64,000 bases of DNA from Fredericiella sp963839515. Lineage in GTDB: Bacteria > Chloroflexota > Anaerolineae > Caldilineales > Caldilineaceae. This document shows positions 9,389 through 17,885 of the stretch, in pieces. The stretch is from the NCBI GenBank assembly GCA_963839515.1, contig CAWIVN010000015.1, forward strand, positions 124,001-188,000, given 5' to 3'. Below the pieces are notes generated by a model, which saw only the letters and a program-made list of their open reading frames with translations, ran no database searches and was not told the DNA's origin. A program made the translations under genes and the position numbers. Numbering within the stretch: position 1 is the stretch's first letter; every line of letters begins with the position of its first letter.

Positions 9389-10708
9389 TCAGGCCGGCTC
9401 GGCGCGGATTTCGCCGAATTTGGCGCCCATACTCAACAATGTCGTCTGCAGCTGAGCCACTTGCAGCTCGTGTGGCAGGATATCTGCCTCCACGGCGAGC
9501 GCGGCGGCTGTACCGGCCGCTTGCCCCATGGTCATCGTTTGGGCCATAGAGCGGCAGGATGCATGGGCATCGTGCGTCGCGCTGAAACAGCGGCCGGCCA
9601 CCAACAAGCCTGTATTTGCCTGCGGCACGAGCGTGCGATAGGGAATATCATAGGTCATGCCGTCGGGCAGATAGGCCCAGGCGGTGTCGGCGCCGGCATG
9701 GTGGTCCTCGATCGGTGCGCCGCAGGCGCCGATTGCATCGTCGAATTTGCGCGCCTCCAGGCAGTCAGCGCGGGTCAGCCGATACTGGCCGTAAACACGC
9801 CGCGTCTCGCGCACGCCGATCGGTGAGCACAGCCACGAGAGCACCGCATTCTCGTAGCCAGGCACGCGATCGCGCAGGAAGCGGGCATACTCCAATGCCT
9901 GGCGTCGCCCTTCGACTTCGGCGGCAGACAACACCACGGGGTCCGTCCCGTCTACATCGGCGATACGCGTCATGATCGTGTGAATGACCCCGGCCTGTGT
10001 CGTGATGTGGCCGCTGCCTTCGCGCCGCGGCAGCACGTATTGGCCGCTCTGCATCGCCGCCTCCATGGCCTGCGCCAGGGCTTTTTTGCCAAAGGCCTGG
10101 GCGCGTGGCACGTCGACATTGGCCATGCGAAAAGTCGTGGTCAGCGTCTGCGCTGGGTCGATGTCACCGGCGCGCTCGTAAGCGGCTCCCGCCTGGTGAC
10201 AGACGTCGGCATCGCCCGTGCAATCGATCACCACCCGTGCCGTCAACTTCAGCAGCCCGCGTTTGCCGTCCACGATCACGCCGGCAATGCGTTCGCCGTC
10301 CATGATCACGTCGGTGCAAAAGCTGTGAAACAGCAGCCGTACTCCTGCCTGCAGTGCCAGGTTTTCCCACACAATCTTGAGCATGGTCGGGTCGTACGTA
10401 ACGCCCGTGCCGGCGCCAAAGCTGTTTGGCCGCTCAAAGGCGGCATCGTATTGCTTTAGCCCCAACACGACATCGTCCGGAATGCCGCCAACTACCTTGT
10501 AGGCGTGCGAACCAGGCGTGTAGAAACCGTAGAAAGTATCAAGCACCTGGGTGCTGGTACCGCCCAGAAAGCCAAAGCGCTCGACCAACGTCGTGCGCGC
10601 GCCGTTGCGTGCGGCTGCGATAGCTGCCGACGCCCCGGCCGATCCCGAACCAACCACAATTACGTCGCTGTCCCATAATTGGGTGAGCTGTTTCGTGTAT
10701 ATGTCCAT
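9389..10708 (-). CDS. FAD-dependent oxidoreductase (FAD_oxidored family)
   Basis: 439 residues if started at ATG 10708; an ATG eight codons upstream (10732) is possible. A Rossmann dinucleotide fold opens the protein (VIVVGSGSAGASAAIAAARNG, followed by LVERFGFLGG). A GDADVCHQAGA motif near the middle binds FAD, and the C-terminal block GLLVAGRCFSATHDAHASCR is characteristic of the FAD_oxidored (PF12831) group. The electron acceptor and substrate are unknown. Context with an SDR, FGGY kinase and creatininase in the same orientation suggests oxidation of a sugar acid or polyol intermediate. There is a 78-bp gap from the SDR, so it may be part of the same transcript. Confidence 0.88.
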   Translation of the reverse strand: MDIYTKQLTQLWDSDVIVVGSGSAGASAAIAAARNGARTTLVERFGFLGGTSTQVLDTFYGFYTPGSHAYKVVGGIPDDVVLGLKQYDAAFERPNSFGAGTGVTYDPTMLKIVWENLALQAGVRLLFHSFCTDVIMDGERIAGVIVDGKRGLLKLTARVVIDCTGDADVCHQAGAAYERAGDIDPAQTLTTTFRMANVDVPRAQAFGKKALAQAMEAAMQSGQYVLPRREGSGHITTQAGVIHTIMTRIADVDGTDPVVLSAAEVEGRRQALEYARFLRDRVPGYENAVLSWLCSPIGVRETRRVYGQYRLTRADCLEARKFDDAIGACGAPIEDHHAGADTAWAYLPDGMTYDIPYRTLVPQANTGLLVAGRCFSATHDAHASCRSMAQTMTMGQAAGTAAALAVEADILPHELQVAQLQTTLLSMGAKFGEIRAEPA

Positions 10709-10786
10709 AATTCCGTTCTGCTGTCCGTTCAATCAATCAATACTCGCAACGTAGGCGTGCGATCTGGACGGTTTCTGTGTCGACTT

Positions 10787-11554
10787 TTACTGTACCAACC
10801 AACCGCCGTCGACGGGCAGCACGGCGCCGGTAATGAACTGTGATTCGTCGCTGGCTAAGAAGACTGCGGCCGCTGCAACGTCGGCCGTCTGGCCGACCAC
10901 ACCCAGCGGCTGCCAGAAAGCGACTCGTTCGGCGATTTCGGGGTTGGCCTTTGTGCGCGCCGCCATGCGCGTGTCAATTAATCCCGGAGCGATGGCGTTG
11001 GCGCGAATGCGCTGCCGTGCGTAATGTGCGGCGATGTTGCGGGTGAGGCCGATAATGCCTGCCTTGCTTGTAGCATAGGCGTGGGTGTCGAACAATCCTT
11101 GTGTGCCTACCAAGCCCAACACCGAGGCAATGGTGACAATGCTGCCGCCGCGTTCAAACATCGCCGGCAGTGCATACTTGCAAGCGAGAAACGTTCCGCG
11201 CAGGTTGACGGTCATGATCTGGTCCCATGCCTCAAGCGTGCACTGGTGCACTGGACCGTCCCCCAGGCTGCGCCCGCCAATACCGGCGTTGCTCAACAGT
11301 ATGTCCAAGCGGTCGAAATGAGCCATTGTGTGGCGGATAAGCTGTTCGACGGCTGACTCGCTGGCCACATCCACCGGCAGGAAGATTGCTCGGCCGCCGG
11401 CGGCCACGATTGCCTGCGCTGTCTCTTCGCCTGCGCTTGCGTTGCGGTCCGCCACCACGACTGCTGCACCCTCAAGCGCAAATTGTAATGCGCAGGTGCG
11501 GCCGATGCCTTCGGCGGCGCCGGTGATAACGGCGACTTTTTCGGCTAGGCGCAT
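10787..11554 (-). CDS. Short-chain dehydrogenase/reductase (SDR)
   Basis: 255-residue classical SDR. It has the cofactor loop TGAAEGIGRT near residue 12, NAG at the end of strand 4 (LSNAGIGG), the catalytic Ser in TIASVLG and the YATSK active-site Tyr-Lys, and ends with the FITGAVLPVDGG loop. An acidic residue after strand 2 (VVADRN) favours NAD+. ATG 11554 follows the kinase stop by 1 bp, so translation is coupled. Probably oxidises a polyol or sugar to the ketose that the adjacent kinase phosphorylates; this is inferred from context. Confidence 0.93.
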   Translation of the reverse strand: MRLAEKVAVITGAAEGIGRTCALQFALEGAAVVVADRNASAGEETAQAIVAAGGRAIFLPVDVASESAVEQLIRHTMAHFDRLDILLSNAGIGGRSLGDGPVHQCTLEAWDQIMTVNLRGTFLACKYALPAMFERGGSIVTIASVLGLVGTQGLFDTHAYATSKAGIIGLTRNIAAHYARQRIRANAIAPGLIDTRMAARTKANPEIAERVAFWQPLGVVGQTADVAAAAVFLASDESQFITGAVLPVDGGWLVQ

Positions 11555-11555
11555 G

Positions 11556-13058
11556 TCAACACCTCGCTAATGCGACGTACAGGTCTTTGAGATTGGGATA
11601 CAGTTGTTTGTAGACCGAAAACAATCGCCGGTATTTGTCGTGGCGCGCGGCATCGGGCTCATAACGGCGCTGAAGGTGGGCCGCCTGCTCGGCGGTAGCA
11701 GCGACGTCGTCGATCAAACCTACGCCTGCACCCGCCAGCAGCGCATTACCCAGCGGTGCGCCTCCCTCGTCCGTGAGGACGCTGAGCGGTCGATTGCAGA
11801 CGTCGGCAATGATTTGGCACCAAAGTGCGCTGCGCGTGGGACCGCCTGTTGCGCGCACCTCCAGAATGGGTGCCGTCAGCAGCTCGGCATACTCGAGATT
11901 TTGGGCGATGGCGTAGGCCGCTCCTTCCAGTACGGCGCGCACCAACTCTGCCTTGCCTGTATTCATGCCCAGGCCAAAAAACACCCCGCGTGCATAGCCG
12001 TCGTTGATCGGCTGCAGTTCGCCGTTGAGGTATGGCAGAAAGATCAGGCTGTCGGCCCCAGGATTGGCGCTGGCGGCCATGTCGATGAGCGCAGCATGGT
12101 CTTCGTGCTCCCCCAGCGCCGTGCGCAGCCAGGCCAGAGCCGCCCCGATGGCTCCCATCGAGCCCCCTACGAGATATTGGTGTTCGAGTACGTGTTGGAA
12201 GGTGAGCAACTGGGGATGCACCAATGGCCTTGGCTCGGTGGCATAAAGCGTGCCGGCCGTACCCAGCGAAAGAAAAGCCATTCCTGGTCGCACCGCACCC
12301 AATGCCAGGCCGGCCGATGAGGTATCCTCGCCCCCTGCTATTACCGGAATGCCGGCGGTAAGCCCCAAGTCCGCTGCCGCGGAGGGCATGAGACCGCCAA
12401 TCACCTGGCAGCACGGCTCGACTTCGGGATATAGGCGTGCCGGCAAGCCGAACGCTTCCAGCAGGGCGGGTGACCAGCCGCCGTGTGCCAGATCGTAGGC
12501 GAACAGGATACTGGCGTCTGAGGCATTTGTCACAGTCCGGCCTGTCAACTTATAGTTGACATAACCTGTGGTCGTGAGACTGCAACGAGTGGCATCTAGC
12601 AGGCTGGGCGCGTGCTCTTGCAGCCACATGAGCACCGGGTCGGCGTTATAGGGCGCGGGCGACTTGCCATTGATGTGCAGAATTTGTGACGCACACGTCT
12701 GGCGCAGCCGTTCGCATTGCGGCTCGGCGCGGCTGTCCATCCAGATGATGGCGGGGTGCAGCACCTCACCGGCAGGGCCGACCAATGTGACGGCACATCC
12801 CTGGCCGCTGACACCGATGCCCGCCACTGTGGGACCTGCTCCGCCGGTCGTACGAACTCTTGCGCTTGCCAGCACTCGCTGCGTCACCGCCACGACGCCT
12901 CGCCACCAGTCGTGCGGATCCTGCTCGGCCCAGCCAGGGCGTGGATGGCTCGTAGCGTAGGCAGCCTGGGCCTGGGCTACGACGTGGCCATCCGGCGAAG
13001 AAAGCACGGCCTTGACAAAGCTCGTACCGATATCGATGCCCAACAGCAGTGGCGTCAC
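11556..13058 (-). CDS. FGGY-family carbohydrate kinase (xylulokinase-like)
   Basis: 500 residues from GTG 13058, 4 bp after the SIS gene stop; an in-frame TTG at 13076 would overlap that gene. The N-terminal ATPase motif is LLLGIDIGTSFVKAVLSS, with WAEQDPHDWW typical of XylB. The second ATPase half has AGGEDTSSAGLALGAV, LSLGTAGTLYAT and RATGGPTRSALWCQIIADV. Phosphorylates a ketopentose or related sugar with ATP. Together with the SDR it fits polyol-to-ketose-phosphate catabolism. D-xylulose is the default guess, but FGGY specificity cannot be fixed by eye. Confidence 0.9.
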   Translation of the reverse strand: MTPLLLGIDIGTSFVKAVLSSPDGHVVAQAQAAYATSHPRPGWAEQDPHDWWRGVVAVTQRVLASARVRTTGGAGPTVAGIGVSGQGCAVTLVGPAGEVLHPAIIWMDSRAEPQCERLRQTCASQILHINGKSPAPYNADPVLMWLQEHAPSLLDATRCSLTTTGYVNYKLTGRTVTNASDASILFAYDLAHGGWSPALLEAFGLPARLYPEVEPCCQVIGGLMPSAAADLGLTAGIPVIAGGEDTSSAGLALGAVRPGMAFLSLGTAGTLYATEPRPLVHPQLLTFQHVLEHQYLVGGSMGAIGAALAWLRTALGEHEDHAALIDMAASANPGADSLIFLPYLNGELQPINDGYARGVFFGLGMNTGKAELVRAVLEGAAYAIAQNLEYAELLTAPILEVRATGGPTRSALWCQIIADVCNRPLSVLTDEGGAPLGNALLAGAGVGLIDDVAATAEQAAHLQRRYEPDAARHDKYRRLFSVYKQLYPNLKDLYVALARC

Positions 13059-13062
13059 GTGT

Positions 13063-13866
13063 TTAGTCCCGCCCAAAGATCATGCGCTTGCGCCGCTTGA
13101 ATTCCTTGTAAACCCGCTGCAGTTGCTCTTCGGCTTCCTCCGGCCGGTCGGCGAAGTGGGGGCTGGTGAGCACGATCGGCGGCGTGCCGCGCGCCACCAG
13201 CAGTTCTGCCGTGCGCGCCTTGAGCGCGTTGACCACTGCGGTTGCACCGATCGTAGAAGTTGGGCTGACCTTGTACTTGAGCCCTTCAATGTCTATGACG
13301 GCGTCGCCGGCCGGCGTGCAGTTGTCGATCGTCACATCTGCTACTTCGCGCAGTTTTTTGCCGCTGGAGTGGCGTGAGACTGTGGACTCGGCGTGGGCTA
13401 GCGACGACACAGCAATCACGGGCAAGCCGCGCGCTTTGGCCTGCAGCGCCATTTCGATGACCAGGCCGTTGATGCCCGTGCTCGAAAAGCAGATCATGCT
13501 GTCATGCGGCCCAAATTCGTAGTTGGCAAGAATGGCATCGGCGTACCGTTCTTGGCGCTCGAGGAAGAAAGACTGGGCCAAGCCGTCGGCACCCACAAAA
13601 TTGGTGTAAAAGGTCAGCGCTAATTCCACCATGGGATAGAAGCCCGGGTAAGAGCCAATGCGCGGGAACATTTCTTCCACGGACATGCGGCTGTGGCCGC
13701 CGCCCCAACAGAAGACGAGGCCGTCGCCGGCAATACTGTCGGCGCAGATTTGGGCCGCCGCCTCAATGGTGTCGCCCTGCGTGGCAGCGATACGCTGCAC
13801 GATCTCGCCGGCAATCGCCAGGTAACGCAAGGATGCAGGAATGGATTGTATGGATTCTTTTGTCAT
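13063..13866 (-). CDS. SIS-domain protein (UPF0309-like sugar isomerase domain)
   Basis: 267 residues from ATG 13866, which is preceded by AGGAA; an upstream ATG at 13902 is less well supported. A SIS fold is indicated by FCWGGGHSRMSVEEMFPRIG, the central strand MICFSSTGINGLVIEMALQA and LPVIAVSSLAHAE. These proteins bind phosphosugars and act as isomerases or as regulators. First gene of the minus-strand sugar operon, and its promoter (TTGCAA-17-TATACA) is overlapped by the presumed DeoR operator. May isomerise the substrate before the kinase or dehydrogenase step; that role is inference. Confidence 0.85.
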   Translation of the reverse strand: MTKESIQSIPASLRYLAIAGEIVQRIAATQGDTIEAAAQICADSIAGDGLVFCWGGGHSRMSVEEMFPRIGSYPGFYPMVELALTFYTNFVGADGLAQSFFLERQERYADAILANYEFGPHDSMICFSSTGINGLVIEMALQAKARGLPVIAVSSLAHAESTVSRHSSGKKLREVADVTIDNCTPAGDAVIDIEGLKYKVSPTSTIGATAVVNALKARTAELLVARGTPPIVLTSPHFADRPEEAEEQLQRVYKEFKRRKRMIFGRD

Positions 13867-13917
13867 GAGTTCCTGTTTCTGAGCTATGTTTGTCGTTTGC
13901 ATTCACAAGCATCATTC

Positions 13918-13954
13918 TGTATAACAGAGCAGAGCGGGCATTGCAATGCCCGTT
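13918..13954 (-). promoter_or_regulatory. Promoter and DeoR operator of the SIS-xylB-SDR operon
   Basis: Minus-strand -35 TTGCAA (13946-13941), 17-bp spacer, -10 TATACA (13923-13918). The -35 sits in a perfect 18-bp palindrome, CGGGCATTGCAATGCCCG (13935-13952). The 17-mer at 13938-13954, GCATTGCAATGCCCGTT, recurs with two differences at 14955-14971 in front of the ABC transporter. Confidence 0.6.
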
Positions 13955-14032
13955 CTGCCCGATTGCTACATCTATTGGCAGCCCGCACGTCCACGCTCGG
14001 CTCGTTTGCAGTCGTCGCCTGTCAGGAGCACC

Positions 14033-14815
14033 ATGACCCAAACGCGTAGTTTGCGGCGGCAAGAATTGTTGCTGGAGATTCTTTGCCAGTCTGGCGAATC
14101 GACCGTAGAAGAATTGGCTGAGCGCCTCAAAGTGTCGGTGTGGACGGTGCGTCGCGATCTCACATCGTTGGAGGACCGCGGTGCGCTGCAGCGGCTGCAC
14201 GGCCGGGCCGAGGTGGCAAGCGCAACGAAAGTGCAGGCGTGGGACAGTGCCAGCTTGCATCAAGCTGCCGCAATCAACCTGGCAGCAAAGCAGCATATCG
14301 GCCGCATCGTAGCGCAGCGAATTCCTTCCGGCGCACATGTGGCGCTCAGTGGCGGTTCAACCACACTGGAAGTGGCGCGTGCGCTGAAGATATTGCGCTT
14401 TCAGGGTGAGGTTGTCACCAATGCACTCGACATTGCCGTCGAGTTAGCCGCGATCCCAGGCTTGCACGTCGTCTGTACCGGTGGGGAAGTGCAGCCGCGC
14501 TACCACACCCTGGCCGGTACAGTAACCGAGCGTGTGCTCAAGCTGCACTTTTTTGACTTTGCCGTGATCGGCGTCAGCGGCATCGACCTGCGCCATGGTT
14601 TCACCGTCAACAGCCAGGTCGAAGCGGCTACGGTCAACCTGATCGCCGAGCATGCCCGCTCGGTTGTGGTTGCCGCCGACAGCGCCAAGTTCGGCCGCGT
14701 GGCCTTCGCCTCGGTTCTGAGCGAGACGCCGCCTCACCTATTGGCTTGCGAGACAGCCCCACCGCAGGCGTATGCGCAATTGTTCGCCGCGCTCGGCACG
14801 CGTCCCATTGACTGA
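14033..14815 (+). CDS. DeoR/GlpR-type transcriptional repressor
   Basis: 260 residues; ATG 14033 is chosen for the preceding AGGAG. The N-terminal winged helix (residues 8-65) reads RRQELLLEILCQSGESTVEE then LAERLKVSVWTVRRDLTSLE, the standard DeoR HTH. The C-terminal ISOCOT-like sugar-phosphate sensor has VALSGGSTTLEVARAL, VVCTGGEVQPRYHTLAG and VVVAADSAKFGR. Divergent from the SIS operon and upstream of the sugar ABC transporter. The shared 17-bp site overlapping both -35 elements suggests it represses both operons until a sugar phosphate binds. Confidence 0.92.
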   Translation: MTQTRSLRRQELLLEILCQSGESTVEELAERLKVSVWTVRRDLTSLEDRGALQRLHGRAEVASATKVQAWDSASLHQAAAINLAAKQHIGRIVAQRIPSGAHVALSGGSTTLEVARALKILRFQGEVVTNALDIAVELAAIPGLHVVCTGGEVQPRYHTLAGTVTERVLKLHFFDFAVIGVSGIDLRHGFTVNSQVEAATVNLIAEHARSVVVAADSAKFGRVAFASVLSETPPHLLACETAPPQAYAQLFAALGTRPID

Positions 14816-14954
14816 TCTGTATGAACTTAAGCCATCAGTCTGCCGCTGCGTCCATTGTTCTGCCAGGCCCCACGTAGTTAAATGGATGGGTCTCCCTTCA
14901 TTTCGCCAACAGCACTAAGCCCGTTGTGCAGCGCCAAAAAAACGGGCGGTCACT

Positions 14955-14986
14955 GCATTGTACTGCCCGTTGTCCTGTGCTATAGT
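14955..14986 (+). promoter_or_regulatory. Promoter and DeoR operator of the araFGH-like operon
   Basis: -35 TTGTAC (14958-14963), 17-bp spacer, -10 TATAGT (14981-14986). The operator-like GCATTGTACTGCCCGTT (14955-14971) covers the -35 and matches 15 of 17 bases of the site in front of the SIS operon. A 9/10 inverted repeat (14941-14950 with 14962-14971) surrounds it. Confidence 0.6.
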
Positions 14987-15060
14987 GATTTCGTTTGGTT
15001 GTGCAATCCGTCACAAAGATAGTGCGTTCCCCAATAACTTCAATCTAAAGGAGAGAACTG

Positions 15061-16167
15061 ATGAAACGACATCTGTATCTTGTGCTGACTGCGTTGCTGT
15101 TGGCGGCAGTGGTGGCCGGCTGCGCGCCGGCTGCAACGGCCCCGGCTGCGCAAGCACCGGCCCCAGCCGCGACGACCGAAGAGACTACTGTCGAAGCGAC
15201 CGAGGTAACGGCGACCGAAGCGGCGGCTGAAGCACCTGCTGCCGGCGCGCCGTTGTACGTGGTCATCAACAAGAGCGCCGACCAGCAGTACTTCATCGAC
15301 CTGCAGAACTCGTTTGTCGACACTGCCACCAGTCTGGGCGCTGAGGCGAAGAAGTTTGACGCCAAGCTCGACCCGAACCTCGGCGTGAGCCTGGTCAATG
15401 ACGCCATTTCGGCCGGGGCGAAGGGCATTGCCATCACCGTGCCCGACCAGACAATCGGGCCGGCTATTGCCAAGGCTGCCAAGGACGCAGGCGTCGTCCT
15501 GATCGCCACTGACGACAGCATTGTGGACGAAGCCGGCAACCCGGTTCCATTCGTGGGCTTTGACGGTAAGGACATGGGCAAAAAGGTCGGCGAAGCGGCT
15601 GCCAAGCTGCTGACCGACAGCGGCTGGCTGGACGACAGCAGCAAGAAGGTCGGCGTGCTCTCGGTCGAAGTCCAGACTCTGTCTGTCTGCAATGACCGCA
15701 CCGACAATGAGAAGGCTGCGATTGTCGCCGCCGGCTTGCCCGAAGCCAATATCTTCCCGGTCCCCTACACCGGCGAAGCGCTGGCCGCGCAGGATGCTGC
15801 CGGCCCCGTCATCACGGCTAATCCAGACGTCACCAACTGGGTGGTGTTCGGCTGCAATGACGAAGGCGTGCTGGGTACTCTGAACGCCCTGGCCACCGCC
15901 GGCGCCAACCCGGACGACATCATCGGCGTTGGCTTGGGCGCCTATGAGGCCTGCAAGCCATGGGCTGCTGAACAGCCGTCCGGCTTCAAGGCCGCCTTGT
16001 TCATCTCCGGGCTCGACGTCGGTACGACCGCCGCCACCGTGCTGAACGACGCCGTAGTAAACGGCAAGGCGCCGGAGCTTATGTCGTACGCGCCGACCTC
16101 GATCGTCGACGCAACCAACTTCAAGGACGTGCTCGACCCGATCTCGTTGGAGAACTGCTCCAAGTAA
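15061..16167 (+). CDS. araF: Sugar ABC transporter substrate-binding lipoprotein, AraF-like
   Basis: 368 residues. A lipoprotein signal is clear (LTALLLAAVVAGC, lipobox AGC with Cys21), followed by an Ala/Thr/Glu-rich linker to about residue 60 and a type I periplasmic-binding fold. Several blocks match E. coli AraF rather than RbsB: ISAGAKGIAITVPDQTIG, VVLIATDDSIVDEAGNPV, NWVVFGCNDEGVLGTL and DIIGVGLGAYEA. It captures a pentose, probably L-arabinose or a relative, outside the membrane. First gene of the transporter operon; good Shine-Dalgarno AAAGGAGAG. A hairpin after the stop may keep its expression above the ATPase and permease. The exact sugar is uncertain. Confidence 0.82.
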   Translation: MKRHLYLVLTALLLAAVVAGCAPAATAPAAQAPAPAATTEETTVEATEVTATEAAAEAPAAGAPLYVVINKSADQQYFIDLQNSFVDTATSLGAEAKKFDAKLDPNLGVSLVNDAISAGAKGIAITVPDQTIGPAIAKAAKDAGVVLIATDDSIVDEAGNPVPFVGFDGKDMGKKVGEAAAKLLTDSGWLDDSSKKVGVLSVEVQTLSVCNDRTDNEKAAIVAAGLPEANIFPVPYTGEALAAQDAAGPVITANPDVTNWVVFGCNDEGVLGTLNALATAGANPDDIIGVGLGAYEACKPWAAEQPSGFKAALFISGLDVGTTAATVLNDAVVNGKAPELMSYAPTSIVDATNFKDVLDPISLENCSK

Positions 16168-16183
16168 TGCCTTCTGCTTTTGT

Positions 16184-16211
16184 GGGGACCGGGCCACACA
16201 GCCCGGTCCCC
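16184..16211 (+). terminator. Intercistronic 11-bp hairpin between binding protein and ATPase genes
   Basis: GGGGACCGGGC and GCCCGGTCCCC with loop CACACA. No U-tract, so probably a partial attenuator or 3' stabiliser giving more binding protein than transporter, a common arrangement in such operons. Confidence 0.6.
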
Positions 16212-16256
16212 TGAACCCTTGCCTGCGGCGCCTGCCGTGGGAGAGAGTATTCGATC

Positions 16257-17885
16257 ATGACAATCAGCGCCTCTGCGCCGCTTTCCACCGTCGCTCCCGC
16301 TCGGGGTGGGAGCCTAGAGATCCGCAACGTCAGCAAGGCGTTTCCCAACGTTCAGGCGCTGACCGACGTTTCCCTCGATATCCGACCGGGCGAAATTCTC
16401 GCTTTTATGGGTGAGAACGGAGCCGGAAAATCGACCCTGCTTAAGATTATCAACGGTGATTATCAGCCGAATACGGGAACACTGACCTTAGACGGCAAAC
16501 CGCTTGCCTTTGCCAGCCCGCGCGATGCGCACAAGGCCGGCATCCGCGTGATTTACCAAGAACCTGAGATTATCCCCGGCGTCGACGTGGCCGAGAACAT
16601 CTGGTTAGGTGAGTTGCCCAAACGGATGGGCTTCCTCGATCGCGCGCGTCTCAACGAGCAGGTGCGCCGCAGCCTGGCCGAATACGGCTTCCAGGACCTG
16701 CTGCCCGTCAATCTTTTGGGCGAACAGCTCTCGTCGGCGCAGCGCCAGCTTGTGGAGATCATGCGTGCGCTCAAGTCCGGCGTGCGCGTGCTGGCGCTGG
16801 ACGAGCCGACATCTTCGTTGACGGACGACGAAGTGGAGCGCCTGTTTACGCTCGTCCGCCGCCTGCGCGACGAAGGTGTGGCCATCATCTATGTGTCGCA
16901 CCGCATCAAGGAGATTTTACAGCTCTGCGACCGCGTGGCAATCCTGCGCGACGGCAAGCTGGTGACTGTACGACCTGCCGTCGAACTGACCGACGACGAA
17001 ATCGTGCGCCTGATGGTGGGCCGTGAACTGTCGGACGTCTTCCACCGCCGGCCTGCCGCCAGCGGCCGCGAGGTTTTGCGCGCGGAGAACGTCTACAGCA
17101 ACTGGCACAACGGCGTCAGCTTTCACATCAATGCCGGCGAGGTCGTAGGCTTTGGCGGGTTGGTGGGGGCAGGGCGTACGGAACTAGCGAAGGTCGTCTT
17201 CGGCGAACTGCCTATGAACAGCGGCAGCATTGTGCTCGACGGCAAATCCGTGACTATCCGCCGCCCCGACGACGCCATTGCCAAGGGAATTGGATTTGCC
17301 CCCGAAGACCGTAAGCGCGAGGGGTTGATCCTGATCCGCAGTGTGCTGGAGAATACCTCGTTGGCGATCCTGCGCCGCCTTAGCCGCGTGCACTTTGTGC
17401 GCAGCGGCTTGGAACGCAGCATCGTAACTGGTTACGTCGAACGCCTGCGCGTGCGGACACCCTCGATCGATCAGGAAGTCGGCAAGCTTTCTGGTGGCAA
17501 CCAGCAGAAAGTCGTGCTGGCGCGCTGGCTGGCCGCCAAACCCAAGGTGTTGATCCTCGACGAACCAACGCGCGGCATCGATATCGGTGCCAAGGCCGAA
17601 ATCTACCGGCTGATCGACGATCTGGCCAACGAGGGTCTCGGCATCATGTTTATCAGCTCTGAACTGACCGAACTGCTGGGGCTATCGGATCGCATCTATG
17701 TCATGCAGAACGGCCGCATCACCGGCGAGCTGGCCGCCGCCGAAGCCAACGAAGAGGCCGTGCTTGCACTGGCTATGGTCGATAATTTATCAGCGACTTT
17801 AACGGTAGCCGCTGGTACGGCGGATGATAAGCCCAATTCTCCCAATGAAAGTACAGTCGCAATTGAGGAAGGGAGCGCCAGATGA
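16257..17885 (+). CDS. araG: Sugar ABC transporter ATP-binding protein (tandem ABC, AraG-like)
   Basis: 542 residues with two fused ABC domains. Domain 1 has Walker A GENGAGKST near residue 58, a degenerate signature LSSAQRQLVEI and LALDEPTSSL. Domain 2 has a reduced Walker A (GLVGAGRTE), signature KLSGGNQQKV and LILDEPTRGIDIG, the usual asymmetric pattern of monosaccharide importers. The stretch ENIWLGELP is close to AraG. A C-terminal tail of about 40 residues beyond the normal end is low in complexity. The last codons overlap the permease start by 4 bp (ATGA). Powers sugar import with the genes on either side. Confidence 0.93.
   Translation: MTISASAPLSTVAPARGGSLEIRNVSKAFPNVQALTDVSLDIRPGEILAFMGENGAGKSTLLKIINGDYQPNTGTLTLDGKPLAFASPRDAHKAGIRVIYQEPEIIPGVDVAENIWLGELPKRMGFLDRARLNEQVRRSLAEYGFQDLLPVNLLGEQLSSAQRQLVEIMRALKSGVRVLALDEPTSSLTDDEVERLFTLVRRLRDEGVAIIYVSHRIKEILQLCDRVAILRDGKLVTVRPAVELTDDEIVRLMVGRELSDVFHRRPAASGREVLRAENVYSNWHNGVSFHINAGEVVGFGGLVGAGRTELAKVVFGELPMNSGSIVLDGKSVTIRRPDDAIAKGIGFAPEDRKREGLILIRSVLENTSLAILRRLSRVHFVRSGLERSIVTGYVERLRVRTPSIDQEVGKLSGGNQQKVVLARWLAAKPKVLILDEPTRGIDIGAKAEIYRLIDDLANEGLGIMFISSELTELLGLSDRIYVMQNGRITGELAAAEANEEAVLALAMVDNLSATLTVAAGTADDKPNSPNESTVAIEEGSAR

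Noticed and set aside
14809..14840. GACTGAT/ATCAGTC hairpin at the end of the DeoR gene
   Set aside because: Only 7-bp arms with a 17-nt loop overlapping the stop codon; too weak to call a terminator.
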